From NCBI GenBank assembly GCA_034440635.1, contig JAOTON010001675.1, positions 1-64,000 of the forward strand: 64,000 nucleotides of DNA. Direction: 5' to 3'. The notes beneath the pieces were generated by a model. It had not been told where the DNA came from and made no database searches. It saw only the letters and a program-made list of their open reading frames with translations. The position numbers and the translations under genes were made by a program. The stretch is from Lepas anatifera (lineage: Eukaryota; Arthropoda; Thecostraca; Lepadidae). Below are positions 11,888 to 23,110 of the stretch, in pieces; the stretch's first letter is position 1, and each line of letters opens with the position of its first letter.

Positions 11888-12040
11888 ATTTCCATGAAAA
11901 TTTGGGACTAGGGTTCATAGTGGTGTTGAAAACGACTGTGGTATTTTTAGTCTCGTCCGGATAAAGGTTTTGGAGTTATAGCCTGGGGCAATTCAGCATC
12001 GGATGCGTGCATCGGACTTTTCGCTTGAGCTTTTAGCCAT

Positions 12041-12891
12041 TTAACACACGCATCTGTCGGGGGTCTGAGCCACCTTCGCTTTGACGGGGGTGGCGGGTAC
12101 CCGCCCCCCCTAAGATCTCGAGAACCACGCTAGGTAGCGAAAAACGGTGAACGGAGTTGGATAGCCCATCCACATATCCATCGAAAATATTTGAACCATT
12201 TTTGTCAGGTCACATTTAAGGTCACTAGAGGTTAAAACATGCCGTCATAGGGATAACATGTAAATTAAGTTTTTTGGCCATTACATCTGAACAAGTAAAG
12301 AAAGAGCAAAATAACTGGAACTGTATGAATCCTTGCAGCAAGCCGAATCGAATGATATATAATATGACCATGCTAGATCAAATAAAGGATTTGATCTGAC
12401 ATGAGGTCAGGTCAAGGTCAAGTTAGATAACAATGCATATCATTACAACTGCAGATACAAGGAAAATGGAATGCAGCTAGAATAAATGCTCTATCACCAT
12501 CCGTTACTAAGTTATTTAGTTAAAACCATTTTTTTCGCATGTATTTCCAATAGAGAGGTCATGGCTCTACCTGACCTTAGGTCATCGATATAAAAAATAC
12601 CGGAAAATATTTTAAAAAAACTCGGTGGGCCCATTATATGAAATGAGATTCAATCGGATAAGCTCACCCTGTCCCTACTTATGCCATCTTAAACTTATTT
12701 TGGGGTCAGGTCACTTGACCTGTACTGGTGACCTAACCTGAGATGACCTGACCTTACAATTTTGACAAACGTTGTAAAAATGAGGAGAGAAAATGTATAC
12801 TAAATACAGCGGTGCTACGCGCCGCCGTTTTTATGCTGTGGCCAAAAAACCCGAGGGGGCGGGTATCCGCCCCCGGCAATGCGCATGTTAA
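12041..12891 (+). mobile_element. Family-A TTAA element A2
   Basis: Same orientation as A1 and 153 bp downstream of it, bounded by TTAA at 12041-12044 and 12888-12891. More diverged than A1 or A3 (CACACGCATCTGTCGGGG at the left end), so older. The same GC hairpin plus T run is at about 12806-12832. Bases 11888-12040 between the two show no recognisable feature. Confidence 0.85.
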
Positions 12892-12959
12892 ATTGAAGGT
12901 ATTCCCTTAAAATACTACATGAAACTAGTTTCCAAAGTCTGAACAATGCAAAGATGTAG

Positions 12960-13030
12960 GTTTTATTTATTTTATTTATTTTATCGGGGCCACTCCCAAC
13001 AGGCACACTTGCCCAATTACAGGGAGCAAT
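12960..13030 (-). mobile_element. Tail fragment of SINE family 3
   Basis: Matches the tail of the fuller copy at 58485-58685: an A/T-rich TTTATTTTATTT end, then GGGCCACTCCCA, CAGGCACACTTGCCC and AATTACAGGGAG. The tRNA-like head is absent (5' truncation). Confidence 0.7.
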
Positions 13031-13099
13031 TTAAGTGCATTAACTGGCACGAATATGTATACAATGTAATTCCAAACTTTTTGCATAGATAAGCATGCA

Positions 13100-13140
13100 T
13101 ACTTAGTTACTTAGTTACTACTTAGTACTTAGTTACTTTT
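13100..13140. repeat. Short ACTTAGTT direct repeat
   Basis: A local microsatellite-like run of ACTTAGTT/ACTTAGTACTTAGTT units. No other role visible. Confidence 0.6.
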
Positions 13141-13303
13141 TTATTGACTCCAAAATACCTTCATGTGAAAGAGCATTGCTTAAACTACATAACATGCCAA
13201 TAAAAAGAATGGAGTCTACACATCGAAATCAGTACCGAGCACCGCAGGCCATGCCCAACACCGACGCCGGTCACTCAGCCTGCAGTCGGCACGCCGCATA
13301 GCA

Positions 13304-13530
13304 GGGGCGAATCCAAGGGGGGGCCGCTCCCCCTCGCTGGTTAGGCGCCCCCTCGACAAATAGGCACCCCCGGGGGCAACCTCCATTTGCTCCACGTTTG
13401 TATGCCTAACGAAAATACTGGTGCCCCGTGGTAATGCTGCTGCATAAAAACAACACATCCTGACAAACAGCCCTGTATCACTGGCACCCTCCACGGTGCA
13501 TCGTTGGTGCCTTTGTTTCACCGCAAGGTT
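13304..13530 (+). mobile_element. hAT-like element, 5' fragment (same family as 17655)
   Basis: Starts AGCAGGGGCGAATCCAAGG and follows the 5' end of the large element at 17655-17885: CTCGCTGGT, CATTTGCTCCACGTTTGTATG, GGTGCCCCGTGGTAAT and GTATCACTGGCACCC. No right terminus was found nearby, so it is a truncated copy that runs into repeat R3. Confidence 0.75.
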
Positions 13531-13995
13531 CTCACTGAGCCCTACTGGTCATTATAGTGTCTTCAAGGGGTCAATACCCCATTTTGAGGGGGTTTAATAA
13601 AACTTAGACGCGTTAAAGTTTAAAAAAATGTTTCTCAATTTTTTTAGTTATTCCAAGTCTAGAGATTAGGTATAGATGCTGTACAGGGCTGCCAGGTTTT
13701 TTCAACCGAAAAGCTCAAACCGAGTTAGAAAAGGGGCCAAAGAGGGGAAAATTTTATTTCCACTAAAATAGCCAAATAAGCACCACGAAAGCCAGATTTG
13801 AGGCTAAAACGACCCCTAGCGGTAGTTATAAAACCACAGAAAAAGCGACATGTATCACTGTAAAACTAATTGTTGACAGTTTGATATTGACTTGACACAA
13901 TATTTTTAGCACACTACACATCTAATAGGAAGCCAGGGGTGCCCTTCCAACCCCGTGTGGCCATTATAACCGCTGCTGATAATACACTAGTGTTG
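13531..13995 (+). repeat. Dispersed repeat R3, copy 1
   Basis: A noncoding repeat seen three times in the window (here, 33985-35210, and 51659-54780 with interruptions). Shared landmarks are GGTCATTATAGTGTC, GGGTTTAATAAAACTTAGAC, GCTGCCAGGTTTTT, TTTGAGGCTAAAACGACCCC, TTGATATTGACTTGAC and GGAAGCCAGGGGTGCCCTTCC. Class unknown. Bases 13996-14538 downstream show no feature I can support. Confidence 0.75.
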
Positions 13996-14538
13996 GTAGG
14001 AATCTAATGTTCTGTATTTTTATCTCGTGTCATATATGGTCACGTAAAAGCTGTTGAAGCAAAACACACATGCGATGGGTCCGTACCGCACAAACAGTAT
14101 TTCGTTCATACGGAAAATTACACATCCAGATGACTGGCATGCAATCACAATAATATCGTGAACCAGAATTAGAACACAAAAGAGCAAACATGCATGTTAG
14201 GAATCAACGTTCGAGACATTCATACATCTTAGGCATAGCAAAGAATTAGGGAAACTCACTTCGTCCCGGCTGTTGGCAGACCAATGATCTGTGTTTATGC
14301 TGATCAGCAATATGGCAGTAGGTGTAGCCCCAATTCAATCAATAGCCCAGTACAGAAGCTTGTGAGCGACTGAATCTATTATACATTCGGGCTCTTATGT
14401 ACGCTGCCATTACAAGCACATCTGTAAGAGAAACGATCGCGGTTAACGAATGTCCTAAGCAGGCGATCGTGCGGAACAGTTCTCAGACACGGTCCCGAAA
14501 GGTGAGCCGAAGAATAGCGGTAACAGCCATCGAATGAT

Positions 14539-14544
14539 TTTATT
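14539..14544 (-). promoter_or_regulatory. Candidate polyadenylation signal AATAAA
   Basis: TTTATT on the plus strand reads AATAAA on the minus strand, 73 bp downstream of the stop codon of the small ORF at 14617-14823. The spacing suits a short single-exon gene, but a lone hexamer is weak evidence. Confidence 0.35.
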
Positions 14545-14616
14545 CACATAACCAGAACCTTTTTTGAGATCGTCAATCAATCCCAAAATTTTTTACCAAC
14601 AATTCCCTGATCTCAG

Positions 14617-14823
14617 TCAAAATGGGAGTAAACCGGAAATTTGTATAACCATCCGCTGCGGAAGGCAACGAGGAGCCCAGATTCGAAAAGTTTTTGGTAC
14701 TAACGTGGAAAGTTTGCTGTCAGCATCAGGTTGAAGTTTGGCTGGCCCCCTCACTTTTTTGCCGGTGGCGACGCTTATGTATGTTACCACCACAATAATA
14801 AATAAAAAGGCTAAGCACTTCAT
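14617..14823 (-). CDS. Candidate small secreted cationic peptide (68 aa)
   Basis: A 68-codon ORF starting MKCLAFLFIIVVVTYISVA. This is a textbook signal peptide: a basic first residue, about 15 hydrophobic residues, then small residues before a likely cleavage near SVATG-KK. The remainder (about 46 residues) has nine Lys/Arg against two Asp and one Cys, so it would be a positively charged secreted peptide. No family is recognised. On the minus strand an initiator-like TCAGTT lies about 85 bp upstream of the ATG (plus-strand AACTGA, 14905-14910), and AATAAA lies 73 bp past the stop. The ORF is outside any repeat I recognise. Against it: it is short, appears once, and has no in-window homologue. 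It could also be a first exon. Confidence 0.35.
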   Translation of the reverse strand: MKCLAFLFIIVVVTYISVATGKKVRGPAKLQPDADSKLSTLVPKTFRIWAPRCLPQRMVIQISGLLPF

Positions 14824-14946
14824 ACCACTTCACCAGCAACCAGTCTTACGCAATTTGACTACACCGTGTCCCGTCTAATCCACGAACGAGCTCTTAGCGC
14901 TGACAACTGACTGTGTGAAATGAGAGCATCATGCAATGTCACCCGG

Positions 14947-16902
14947 GACGGCGGATTCCAGGGTGTAAGTGGTGCAGTTGCACCACTCGATTTTTTTCAA
15001 GTGGTGCAAAAGTATCTTTTTACACCCCTTGTTTTGGCTTTGTCCAGGAGGCGCCCTCCCCCCCCGCCTCAGCCGGCGCCCCCGGGCGGTCAGAGAAAAT
15101 CAAGCCTAATTACCGCCGACCTGAAGAGATAGGATCCTCTGTAAAAATATACATTTTTATATATGAATGGCGCCCCCTTACATCATAGCCGCGCCCTGGG
15201 CAGAAAAATGCGCCCCCCTTGAGTAAAGGCACCCCTCTGGGTAGCATAGGCGCCCTTGGATAGCGTAGGCCCCTCCTGGACAGCTGAGGTGCCTCTGAAG
15301 AAGAGAAACGGCGCCCCTGGATATCACATGCGCCCCCTGGACAGCAAAAGGCGCCCCCCGCAGATAATTGGCGCCCTCTGGATAAAATAGGCGCCCTTGG
15401 GTAGGAAAGGCGCCCCCCTGGGGGAGCAGAGGTGCCTCCTGGAGAGAAAAAACGCCCCCCCCGAGAGCAACGGTGGCAGGGACGGCGGATTCCGCGGGAC
15501 AGGGTCTGCAGTTGCACACCATGGAAAATGCTGGTGTACAAAAGTATATTTTCGCACATCTGGTTTTTGAGTGGTCCGGAGAGGTGCCCCCCACGGATTT
15601 GGGCAGCGCCCCGGATTTGGCCGGCGCCCCCGGCCGGTCAGAGAACATCAAGCCTGATCACCACCTACCTGAAGAGGTAGGATCCTCTATGAGAAAGACA
15701 TTTTCAGATATGAATGGCACCCCTTGACATCAAAGCTGCGCCCTGGGAAGTAAAAGGCGCCCCTCTGGATAGCATAGGCGCCCTTGGATAGCGTAGGCGC
15801 CTTCTGGATAGCCGAGGCACCTCCGAAGAAGAGAAACGGCGCCTCTGGATATCACATGCGACCCGTGGTTAGCACAGGCACCCCTGGGCAGCAAAAGGCG
15901 CCCACCGCAGAGAAAAGGCGCCCTCCTGGATAGTATAGGCGCCCTTGGATAGGAAAGGCGCCCCCTGGACCGCAGAGGTGCCTCCTAGAGAGAAAAGACG
16001 CCCCCCCCGGAGAGCAACGGCGACAGAGACGGCGGATTCCGCGGGACAGGCTGTGCAGTTGCACACCTTGAAAAAATGATGGTGTAAAAAAGTATATTTT
16101 TGCACACCTGGTTTTGACCTCGTCCGGGGAGGCCCACATGGATTTGAGTGGCACCCCCGGATTTGCCGGCGCCCCGGCCGGTCAAGAAAAAATCAGACAC
16201 ATCGCCTATCTGAAGAGGTAGTACCCTCTGTGTAAAATAAAATACACTTTCAAATATGAATGGCGCCCCTGACATAAAAGCTGCGCCCTGGACAGCAAAG
16301 GCACCCACCCCCTTGAGTAAAGGCGCCCCTCTGGATAGCAAAGGCGACCCCTAGACAGCAGAGGCACCCCTGGACAGAAAAAGGCACCCCCAATTGAGCA
16401 GTAACGACACCCCTGGATAGCATAGGCGCCCTCTGGCTAGCACAGGCACTCCTGTACACCAAGAGACGCCCCCCATAGAGCAAAGGCACCCCTCTGGATA
16501 TCATAAGCTCCCTTGAATAGCAATCGCGCTCCCTGGACAGCAGGGGCGCCCTCTGAATAGCATAGGCGCCCCCAAAACAGCAAATACGCCCTTTGATACT
16601 AAAGGCGCCCCAGATAGCAGAAGCGCCCCATGGAAAGAAGACACCCTCTGGATAGCATAGGCACCCCTGGACGACAGAGGCGCCCCTAAAGAAGGGCAAC
16701 GGCACCCTGGGGTAGCATATGCGCCCCTGTTTAGCATAGGCACCCCTGGACAGCAAAAGGCGCCCCCCGCCCCCTGAGTAAAGGATCCGGGCCTCTGGAG
16801 AGCATAGGCGCCCCTGGATAGCGCAGCCGCCTCCTGGACAGCAGAGGCGCCCCCCCGAGATAAAAGGCACCCCCTCTGGAAAGAATAAGCACCCATGGAT
16901 AG
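14947..16902. repeat. Higher-order GGCGCC-rich tandem array
   Basis: Three large units start at GACGGCGGATTCC (14947, 15481, 16028), giving periods of 534 and 547 bp. Each has a ~230-bp body with a hairpin-like GTGCAGTTGCAC, a TGGTGTAAAAAAGTATATTT block, a CCCCCGGCCGGTCAG block and CTGAAGAGGTAGGATCCTC. This is followed by many degenerate ~20-bp subunits of the type GGCGCCCCTGGATAGCATA. In the third unit the subrepeats expand to 16902. The long open frames on both strands come from this repetition. The LTR element at 16903 is inserted in it; the array resumes at 33947 for about 35 bp. Confidence 0.85.
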
Positions 16903-17052
16903 TGTGGTATTGGGGGTTTCCGCATCTGGTGTGCCTGGTGCCGCCCTTGCACTGGTAACGTGACCACCGCCTGAGGGCGCGACGCTGTATGCTACGTTCG
17001 CCGAGGAGCGAGCAAATACACCAGTTGGAACCGGGCTGCCGCGTCTATTACA
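16903..17052 (+). repeat. 5' LTR (150 bp)
   Basis: Starts TGTGGTATTGGGGGTTTCCG and ends GCGTCTATTACA; differs from the 3' LTR at only a handful of positions by eye. No clear TATA box. Confidence 0.93.
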
Positions 17053-17081
17053 GTGGCGTTCAGGGGCATCGGCCTGTGGCA

Positions 17082-17351
17082 ATGACAGGGAAAGTGCCTG
17101 AGTTTGATTGCGGCGTGGAGTCGTTTAGTGCTTATGCAAGGCGACTTAACCAGTATTTTGTGTCCAATGACATAACTGAGGAGCAGGAGAGCAAGAAACG
17201 TGCAGTTTTTGTGTGCGCCATCGGTGCGAAGACTTTTGGGTTGCTGGAGGATCTCATTGCACCAGCCGCCATAGAGCAGGGAATTTATGAACAATTGGTT
17301 GCGGTGTTGACGGATCACTTTGAACCGGAGGGTTCTACCATAGTGGCGCGG
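17082..17351 (+). pseudogene. gag, N-terminal part, Ty3/gypsy element
   Basis: Starts at the ATG at 17082 just after the 5' LTR and leader. About 90 residues of a Ty3/gypsy-type capsid region: a short acidic N-terminus, then YARRLNQYF and KKRAVFVCAIGAKTFGLLEDL, which sit where gag proteins of this group have the conserved helical core. The frame is interrupted at 17351, where a T/A-rich tail (TTTGTTTATTGTTTATTTG) of the minus-strand non-LTR element begins. The rest of gag is at 29779 onward in the same sense. Confidence 0.85.
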
Positions 17352-17699
17352 TTTGTTTATTGTTTATTTGTTTATTAAGAGTTGATGAGCAACAGGGCAA
17401 GCCCCAGTGACAGCTCAAGTCCAGATGGTAAAACACTCACATTACAATACAATGAAAGGTGATGTACATACAACAATGACACGATAAAATATAACTCTAA
17501 TGGAGAGACATCAGGCATAATACATGGTAAAAATATATCACAAAACCAGCACCATCATAAATAAACTAAGTTACATGCTCTCCAAATAATAATAATTCAC
17601 AGCCTACCAATATCTCTTGCGATAGGGGTCGCTCTAATAAAAGACCTTACATGGCAGGGGCGGATCCAGGGGGGCCGCGGGGGCCGCGGCCCCCCTCGC

Positions 17700-20600
17700 T
17701 GGTAAGGCGCCCCCTCGGCACTAAGGCACCCTCGGGGGCCGCCTCCATTTGCTCCACATTTGTATGCCTAACGGAAATACTGGCGCCCCGTGGTAATTCT
17801 GCTGCATGCAAATACCACATTTTGACAACCCGCCCTGTATCACTGGCGCCCCCTGGTGCAACATTGGTGCCCTTGTTCCACTCCACCGACGCCCCAAAAC
17901 CTCTTTCACCTCTTGACATCCCGGTATATACTACTGGCGCCCCACTCTCCACTACAAGCGCCCCCATCTTCTAAAAATCCGCTCTATATCACTGGCGCCT
18001 CCATGGTGCAGCATTGATGTCTCGTTTGTACTTCAACGGCGCCCCCACGGGTCACTGTGGGCGCCCCATCTTTTGGAACCCCGCATGAACCACCGGTGCC
18101 CCCATTGGGCATCATTGGTGCCTTCGTTTCACTCCACCGGCGCCCCCAAGCCTCATCGTGGGCTCTCCCACTTCTTGGCATCCCGCTATAAACTATTGGC
18201 GCCCCAATCCTCACTACGGGCGCCCCCACCTTCGGAAAATCCGCTCTATACCACTGGCGCCTCCATAGTGCAGCATTGATGTCTCGTTTTTGCTCCAACG
18301 GCGCCCCCACGCGTCACTGTGGGCGCCCCACCTTTGGAACCCGCATGTACCACCGGCGCCGCCATTGGGTATCATTTGCGTCTTCTTTGTACTTCACCGG
18401 CGCCCCACACTTCAACGTGGGCGCCTCTGCTTTTTAGAGTCGATCTTCACCATTGGCGCCCCCGTGGTACATCATTGGCGCCTTTTTGCTTAAATGGCGC
18501 CCCCATGCCTCACTGAGGAGGTCTTCACCTTTTACCAGCCTGTTTTATACCAGTGAGCCCCTACTCTCTCTCTTCCCACTCCCCACTACGGGTGCCCCCA
18601 CCTTCCGAAAATCCGCTCTATACCACTGGCGCCTCCATGGTGCAGCATTGATGTCTCGTTTTTGCTCCAACGGCGCCCCCACGCGTCACTGTGGGCGCCC
18701 CACCTTTTGGAACCCGCATGTACCACCGGCGCCCCCATTGGGTATCATTTGCGTCTTCTGTGTACTTCACCGGCGCCCCACACTTCAACGTGGGCGCCTC
18801 TGCTTTTAGAGTCGATCTTCACCATTGGCGCCCCCGTGGTGGTACATCATTGGCGCCTTTTTGCTTAAATGGCGCCCCCATGCCTCACTGAGGAGGTCTT
18901 CACCTTTTACCAGCCTGTTTTATACCAGTGAGCCCCTACTCTCTCTCTTCCCACTCCCCACTACGGGTGCCCCCACCTTCCGAAAATCTGCTCTATACCA
19001 CTGGTGCCTCCATGGTGCAGCATTGATGGCTCGTTTTTACTTCAACGGCACCCCCACGCGTCACTGTGGGCGCCCCATCTTTTGGAACCCCGCATGTACC
19101 ACCGGCGCCCCCATTGGGCATCATTGGTGCCTTAGTTTCACTCCAAAGGCGCCCCCAAGCCTCTTACATCTCTTGATATCTCTCTATATACTATCTTCGC
19201 CCCACTCTTCACGACGGGCGCCCCCATTTTCTAAAAATCCGTCCTATACTACTGGCGCCTCCATGGTGCAGCATTGATGTCTTCTGTGCACTCCACCGGC
19301 GCCCCCACGCTTCACTGTGGGCGCCCCCTACTTTTTGGACCCGCTCCTTACCTCTGGCTCCCCCATGGTGCATAATTGGTGCGTTTCTTTTCAATCTCAA
19401 ACGGCGCCCCCATGCCCCATTGAGGGGGTCTTCACTTTTCAACAGCACCTCCTATACCACTCGAGCTCCACCCTTATGATGCATTATTGTTTTCTGCTTT
19501 TAGCGTTATGGGCGCCCTCCCCAGACCATCTTTTGACACATCGGTCTGTATCACTGGCGCCCCCATAATGAATCATTGGTGCCTGTAATATGCTCCACCG
19601 GCGCCTTCGTCCCCCACAGTGGGCTCATCGGAAGCGCCCCCAAATTTCGACAAACCGCTCGGTCTGGCGGCCCCCATGATACACATTGGTGCTTTTCTTT
19701 CGCTCCATTGGTGCCCCCACACTTCACTATAGGCGCCCACACATTTCTGCTGATTAGTTGATGCATCATTGGTATCCTACTTTTTCTCTACCGGCGCCCA
19801 GCCACCCCCCCCTTCTACCCCCGCCACGCGGCACTATGGGTGCCCCATTTTTTGACAGCATGCCCTGTGCCTCAACCGCCTCAATGGTACATGATGGGTG
19901 CGTATCGTTAGCTCCATGAACGCACCAACACATCCCTGCCAGAAACCCCATGCAGCTTCTCTTTACTTTGCATTTCTTGCATCCCAAACGTGGCCCGTTG
20001 TCTTACCAGCGCCTCCCCTTGACAGCTCCCACAAATTTCACTGAATGCAAGTACCCGCAAGCTGTATCACCGGAAGCTCCACACTTCAGCTTCGGTTTCT
20101 CCTTGATGACCAAATTGCGCCGTCAGCGCTCTTCCCATGCACCGTCTTCTCCTCCCTGTTCCCCAACCAGTGCCCTATTCGTGTACCCCCCTTCTACCCT
20201 GTTGTTACCCTACCAGTGTCCCTATGATGGATTATTTGCTCCCACAGACGCTCAACTGACGGTTCCACGCCTATGTACCGCAGGCGCCCCTTGCCTGCAG
20301 CACCGGTATCCATAACTCCAGTCTCGGTATCGCCTCGGTGAAGTATCAGCGTCCCCCGATGCACTATCACCATTACCATCCCTCACCCCGAAAGCCCAAA
20401 TAACTGACTGACTAACTCACCACACTTTCCCCGGCTATAGACCACCGGCGTCCCACAGGGTGTACCACTGTACCACACTGAACTTTTGGCACTCCCATGC
20501 TGTATCACCGCTGGACTCATTTATAAACCTAGCACCCCCTCATATATCATGCCCCGGGTCACTAATAGGCGTCACACTTCAACGTGAACCTCCCTCATCG

Positions 20601-21340
20601 ATTTTTTGACACCCTCTTCTTTATGGCTAGGCGCCTGTTCTCCTGTTCTCCACTATTGGTCGCTCCTCTGCAGATCTAAGGCGCCTCACTTCAATGTGGA
20701 CCCCTCACTCACCTCCGGACGCCCTCTATTTTATGGTAGGGAACCCCATATTTCACGTTTGGCCACACTTTTTCAGCGCTTGGCGGACCTCTACGACGTG
20801 GACCACCGTCATTTACCTGCATGCGCCCTTAACTTTGTGACTGGGCTCCCCGTTTTCACAATTGACCCACTTTTCAGCCCTAGGGTGCCCCACTGCAACA
20901 TGGACTGCCCTCATCCATTTTTAGCCGCTCTCTTCTGTATGATTGTGCGCACCTTCTCCACCGCTGGCCGGTCTTGTCCAACCTTAGAGCACCCCACTTC
21001 ACCGTGGACTGCCCTCATTCACCTCTGACTGCCCTCTGCTTTGTGGTTCAGAACCCCTATATCATGATTGACCGTCCCTTTTAGCTCTAAAGCGGCCCAC
21101 CGTAAAATTGATCGCTCTCATCCACTTTTGACTGCCCTCTAGTGCATGATTGCGCGCCCATTTTCCACAATTGTCTGTTCTTTCTTAGCCTTGGGGCGCC
21201 CCACTTTTACGTGTACCGCCTTCAACTTCGGATGTCCTCTACTTTGTGTTCGGGTGTCCCAATTTCACGATTAACCGCTCTTTTTCAGCCTTAGGGCATC
21301 CCACTGCAACATGACAATCCCATGGCACATGGCTAGCTCT
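17700..21340. repeat. GGCGCC-rich degenerate tandem array inside the hAT-like element
   Basis: Successive short units with GGCGCCCC separated by 25-45 bp (ACTGGCGCC, CATTGGTGCC, GTGGGCGCC). The motif is dense from 17700 to about 19800 and decays towards 21340. The best-preserved part is a 372-375 bp higher-order unit repeated almost exactly at 18241-18612 and 18613-18987, with a weaker copy after. Open frames here are by-products of the repetition. Confidence 0.85.
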
Positions 21341-22239
21341 CAGCTTTGAGTGGTAACAATTGCCCCGAGTTCTTTTAATGTTTGCTTTGGGTATCGATTG
21401 GTGTCATTCTGCTCCGTTACCACGCAGGATCCCCCAGGGCGCATTCATGCCCATCCGATGTGTGGTCTTGTGCCCGTCCGATATGTGGTTGTGTTGTCTT
21501 TTGCGACAAGAACATGCTACGATGGAATATAGGGGACTGGTAAAAATAATGTTTTTTGTGAAGCAAATTTTGAGCACATATACCAATATCTCTTAAATAT
21601 GTTTAAAAAACATTCCGGATCTACTGATAACCCAATACGCTGTTGACTTCGATCATTTACTTATTTTGCCGAGGTGTTTTTTTCGCAGTGCCACTAATGA
21701 AAGGCTGTGTCCAGACAGCAATGCGAAATTCCCACGTCATCTGTGTAAGAAAAACATTGAGAGCTCGGCAGGAGGCACCTGCAGAATTTCGGTTGCGTCC
21801 TCTCCCACAAGTTTGTAAACAGCAAAAAGTTTCGCCTTATGCAGAATATTATGGATTTAACACTATCCGCTCCGCGCAGACAGGGTAAACTGCAACGAAT
21901 GGTTTCGTAAACTCTCCAAAGGCCGTCTCTGCGCAAAGTCTGCTTCAAAACGTAATCCAGGTAGAAGGTGCCCTGTTTCATTGTTGCTTGTTTAACTAGA
22001 GGCACTTTGAGAAATTCTTCCTTTTCTTAGCAACGTGTTTTTTTAATCGGCACTTTTTCAAATGGCATAAAAAATACGCAAAATTAGTATCACAAAGATC
22101 CATGATACCAAAGTCTGAACCCAAATGGTAGTCTGACCGCCCCCGGAGACTTCGCTTCCGATTATCGAAATCCTGGATCGTCCATGTACCCAGCCCTCTC
22201 GGTTGTTGATCAGTGATAGACAAGCTCGGTCAGTGTTGG

Positions 22240-23110
22240 TCAGGTGCGATCTCTTACATCATCACCTTGGATAGGTTGAGTTTGCGGCCGGTTTGATAGA
22301 GCTGGAAAATGCCTTGGTGATCGGGGAAGGAGAGTTGATTGGGTGATGAAACTAAAGTAGGGAGCAACAGAAACGTAGCAAAGGGGTGGGGCGACTAGCG
22401 CAGTCGCATGAAGGGCACTCGAAGGGAAAATATCGCGTGAAGGGCAGCCGGGCTACGCCAATCTTTGACCAACAGTAAACCTCGGGGACCAGCATGACTT
22501 GCTGTTACAAGCGTGACTCTCTGCGGCAAGCGACGCCCTATACGTGACCGTCAGGAGTCGCCTAGGAGCAGAAGAACACTCTTTTATCAGGTGGGTCACC
22601 TGTTTTCAACAGGGCCCTCTGTGACAAGCATGACCAGCACATCATTCCGTGGTCGGCAGGGCCCAATGCAGTCAGAAGAGCCTTCTGTCTGCCACCGAGA
22701 ATGCCCTCTGTGGCCAGCGGGGGATGCTGTGACAAGTAGGACCCTCTACGGTCAGCAGGTCCTTTGGGACCAGGAGTCTCCTCGTTATCAATAGGGCAAT
22801 CTTAGGTCAACAGGGATCTCTGTAACTAACAGATCTTTCGGTCGCAGTCCGGGCCATGTCTTGCCAGCATGTTTTTTTTGTCGGACAGGGCGATACCCTC
22901 GGTAACCATAAGAGCACTCTGTATCGTAAATATATATATTTGGAACTGAGCGCACAGTCTATAAAAAGAGTACTCCGGGACCAACAGGTCTTTCCGTGAC
23001 CAATAAGGCCTGCCATATTCTTGTGGAATGTCAAAAGGTGACCTGAGGTCTAATCGGGAAGTCGCTGGCCCCCCTGCATCCAGGCGGGAAACCATCCACG
23101 ATGGTCTTTG
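22240..23110. repeat. Degenerate tandem region with GACC/CTCTGTGACAAG motifs
   Basis: Loosely periodic repeats such as CTCTGTGACAAGCATGACC, GGGACCAGGAGTC and CCGTGACCAATAAGG, irregular spacing of roughly 25-35 bp. Too decayed to define a unit. Confidence 0.45.

Noticed and set aside
15110..17082. Long minus-strand open frames (149-206 codons) across the GGCGCC array
   Set aside because: They follow the tandem repetition, occur in overlapping frames on the same strand, and have low-complexity repeated peptides; no start context or domain.
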